Part shown: positions 62,883 to 64,000 of the stretch, piece by piece
How the letters are laid out: each line of letters begins with the position of its first letter
Numbering within the stretch: the first letter of the stretch is position 1
Origin: Bettongia penicillata ogilbyi
Taxonomy: Eukaryota; Chordata; Mammalia; Diprotodontia; Potoroidae
Reading direction: 5' to 3'
Length of the DNA stretch: 64,000 nucleotides
Assembly (NCBI GenBank): GCA_023548195.1
Contig: JAJHZJ010000496.1
Span: forward strand, 3,864,001 to 3,928,000
Program-made: the position numbers and the translations under genes
Notes under the pieces: model-generated
Told to the model about the DNA's origin: nothing
The model's database searches: none
Seen by the model: only the letters and a program-made list of their open reading frames with translations

Positions 62883-64000
62883 TTGGGGGAGGAGCCAAGA
62901 TGGGGGAGGAGCCAAGATGGCAGAGTAGAAAGATTCACATATGCTAGCTCCAAACCCACAACCCATAAATTTCCTGTAAAAAGAACTCCCCACAAATTCT
63001 GGAGCAGTGGAAGCCACGCAGCAACAAAATGCAGGAGATTTCTGTTCCAGAGAACCCTGAAAAACCAATACCAAGGTCCATTGCTCACCAGACAGCAGAG
63101 CCAAGCCCTGCCTTGGCCACATGGCACTGAGAGGAGCAGATCCGAGAAGGCTTCAGGGACGCAATCTCCAGCGGCCACGAAGGTCCCTCCACCAACAGGT
63201 GCTACAGGTCAGTGAGAGAAACTTCTGGGCTGGCTGAGAGGGGAGCAGGGTGTCTCCATAACTCAGGCCCACTTGGGAGGAAGCAGCGGGGGAAGCAGCA
63301 GACAGGGTTTCCCGGAGCAGGCAGGAGCTCCATTGTTGAAGGTCTCTGCATAAACTCCCTGAGGGAACTGAGCACCTATGAGGCAGCCCTGCCCCCACCT
63401 GAGAACCTGAACTTAATCTCTCACACTGAATAGCAGCCCCACCCCCTGCTGAAAGCCCTGAGGCTGGGAAGCAGCATTTGAATCTGAGACCCCAAGCACT
63501 AGTGAGGTGGGGTGGAGAGGAATCTCAGAAGTCAAGTAACTGACTGGGAAAATGCCCAGAAAAGGGAAAAAAATAAGACCATACAAGGTTACTTTCTTGG
63601 TGAACAGATATTTCCTCCTTTCCTTTCAGATGAGGAAGAACAATGCTTACCATCAGGGAAAGACATAGAAGTCAAGGCCTCTGTATCCCGAACATCCGAA
63701 ATAGATATCCAATGGGCTCAGGCCATGGAAGAGCTCAAAAAGGATTTTGAAAATCAAGTTAGACAGGTGGAGGAAAAATTGGGAAGAGAAATGAGAGAGA
63801 TGCAAGAAAAGCATGAAAAATGGGTCAATACCTTGCTAAAGGAGACCCAAAAAAATGCAGAAGAAAATAACACCTTGAAAAATAGGTTAACTCAACTGGC
63901 AAAAGAGGTTCAAAAAGCCAATGAGGAGAAGAATGCTTTCAAAAGCAGAATTAGCCAAATGGAAAAAGAAGTTCAAAAACTCACTGAAGTAAATAGTTCT
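62883..64000 (+). mobile_element. Younger L1, complete 5' end, continues past the window
   Basis: GGGGGAGGAGCCAAGATGG occurs twice in tandem (62884-62921), followed by an intact-looking 5'UTR and ORF1 to the window edge. Of the L1 copies here it has the least decayed 5' part. Confidence 0.9.
63552..64000 (+). pseudogene. L1 ORF1, frameshifted near the start, partial
   Basis: The ATG at 63552-63554 starts MPRKGKK. A run of seven A (eight in the copy at 32342) then shifts the frame, which closes at a TAG near 63668. The correct frame reopens around 63630 and stays open to the window edge for about 120 codons: KDFENQVRQVEEKLGREM, EMQEKHEKW, ENNTLKNRLTQLAKEVQ. This is a heptad-rich trimerising coiled coil. 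The rest of ORF1 and ORF2 lie outside. Confidence 0.8.

Noticed and set aside
24556..64000. Exons of NCEH1, the gene expected on the TRAIL-upstream side in mammals
   Set aside because: No frame resembling its alpha/beta-hydrolase domain was seen; the gene may lie beyond the window.

Overview
The window is mammalian nuclear DNA, almost certainly from a marsupial. It carries marsupial-type L1, RTE-tailed CORE-SINEs (Mar-1 style), MIR/THER relatives, L2, CR1/L3-like pieces and several endogenous-retrovirus LTRs. Gene density is very low and most ORFs in the sequence are repeat by-products. The species cannot be named from the sequence alone.

One real protein-coding gene is complete. TNFSF10 (TRAIL, the apoptosis-inducing TNF-family ligand) lies on the minus strand as five coding exons between 23513 (start codon) and 9984 (stop). 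All splice sites are GT/AG, and the phases join into a 298-residue protein against 281 in human. The start codon has a perfect GCCGCCATG context. An interferon-response-like GAAANNGAAA element lies about 146 bp upstream. Introns 1 and 4 are full of L2, MIR and SINE copies, and intron 1 also holds a solo LTR in antisense orientation.

A second gene-derived object is a processed retrocopy of mitochondrial thioredoxin TXN2 at 53198-55067. It has a 15-bp target-site duplication and a terminal poly(A), and it is inserted into an L1. Its ORF keeps the mitochondrial leader and the WCGPC active site but lacks the C-terminal part of the fold.

Layout: 1-9000 degenerate L1, RTE, SINE and MIR. 9000-23700 TNFSF10 with its 3' flank and promoter. 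23900-38400 gene-free, with an LTR just upstream of TNFSF10, an inverted pair of L1 5' ends (30.5-33.1 kb), simple repeats, SINEs, L2 and a long (TGG)n(TG)n tract. 38880-43365 a stack of minus-strand L1 3' ends broken by a small ERV remnant (6-bp TSD, polypurine tract) and a solo LTR (4-bp TSD). 43500-52600 mostly low-repeat intergenic DNA. 52600-55700 an L1 holding the TXN2 retrocopy. 55800-61800 SINE, MIR, CR1/L3 and a second copy of an LTR family. 61790-64000 an old L1 carrying a younger L1 5' end that runs off the window with an ORF1 coiled coil.

No CRISPR, operon or other bacterial system is present. The most interesting content is the divergent marsupial TRAIL gene with its surrounding LTRs, and the nested, dateable insertions.
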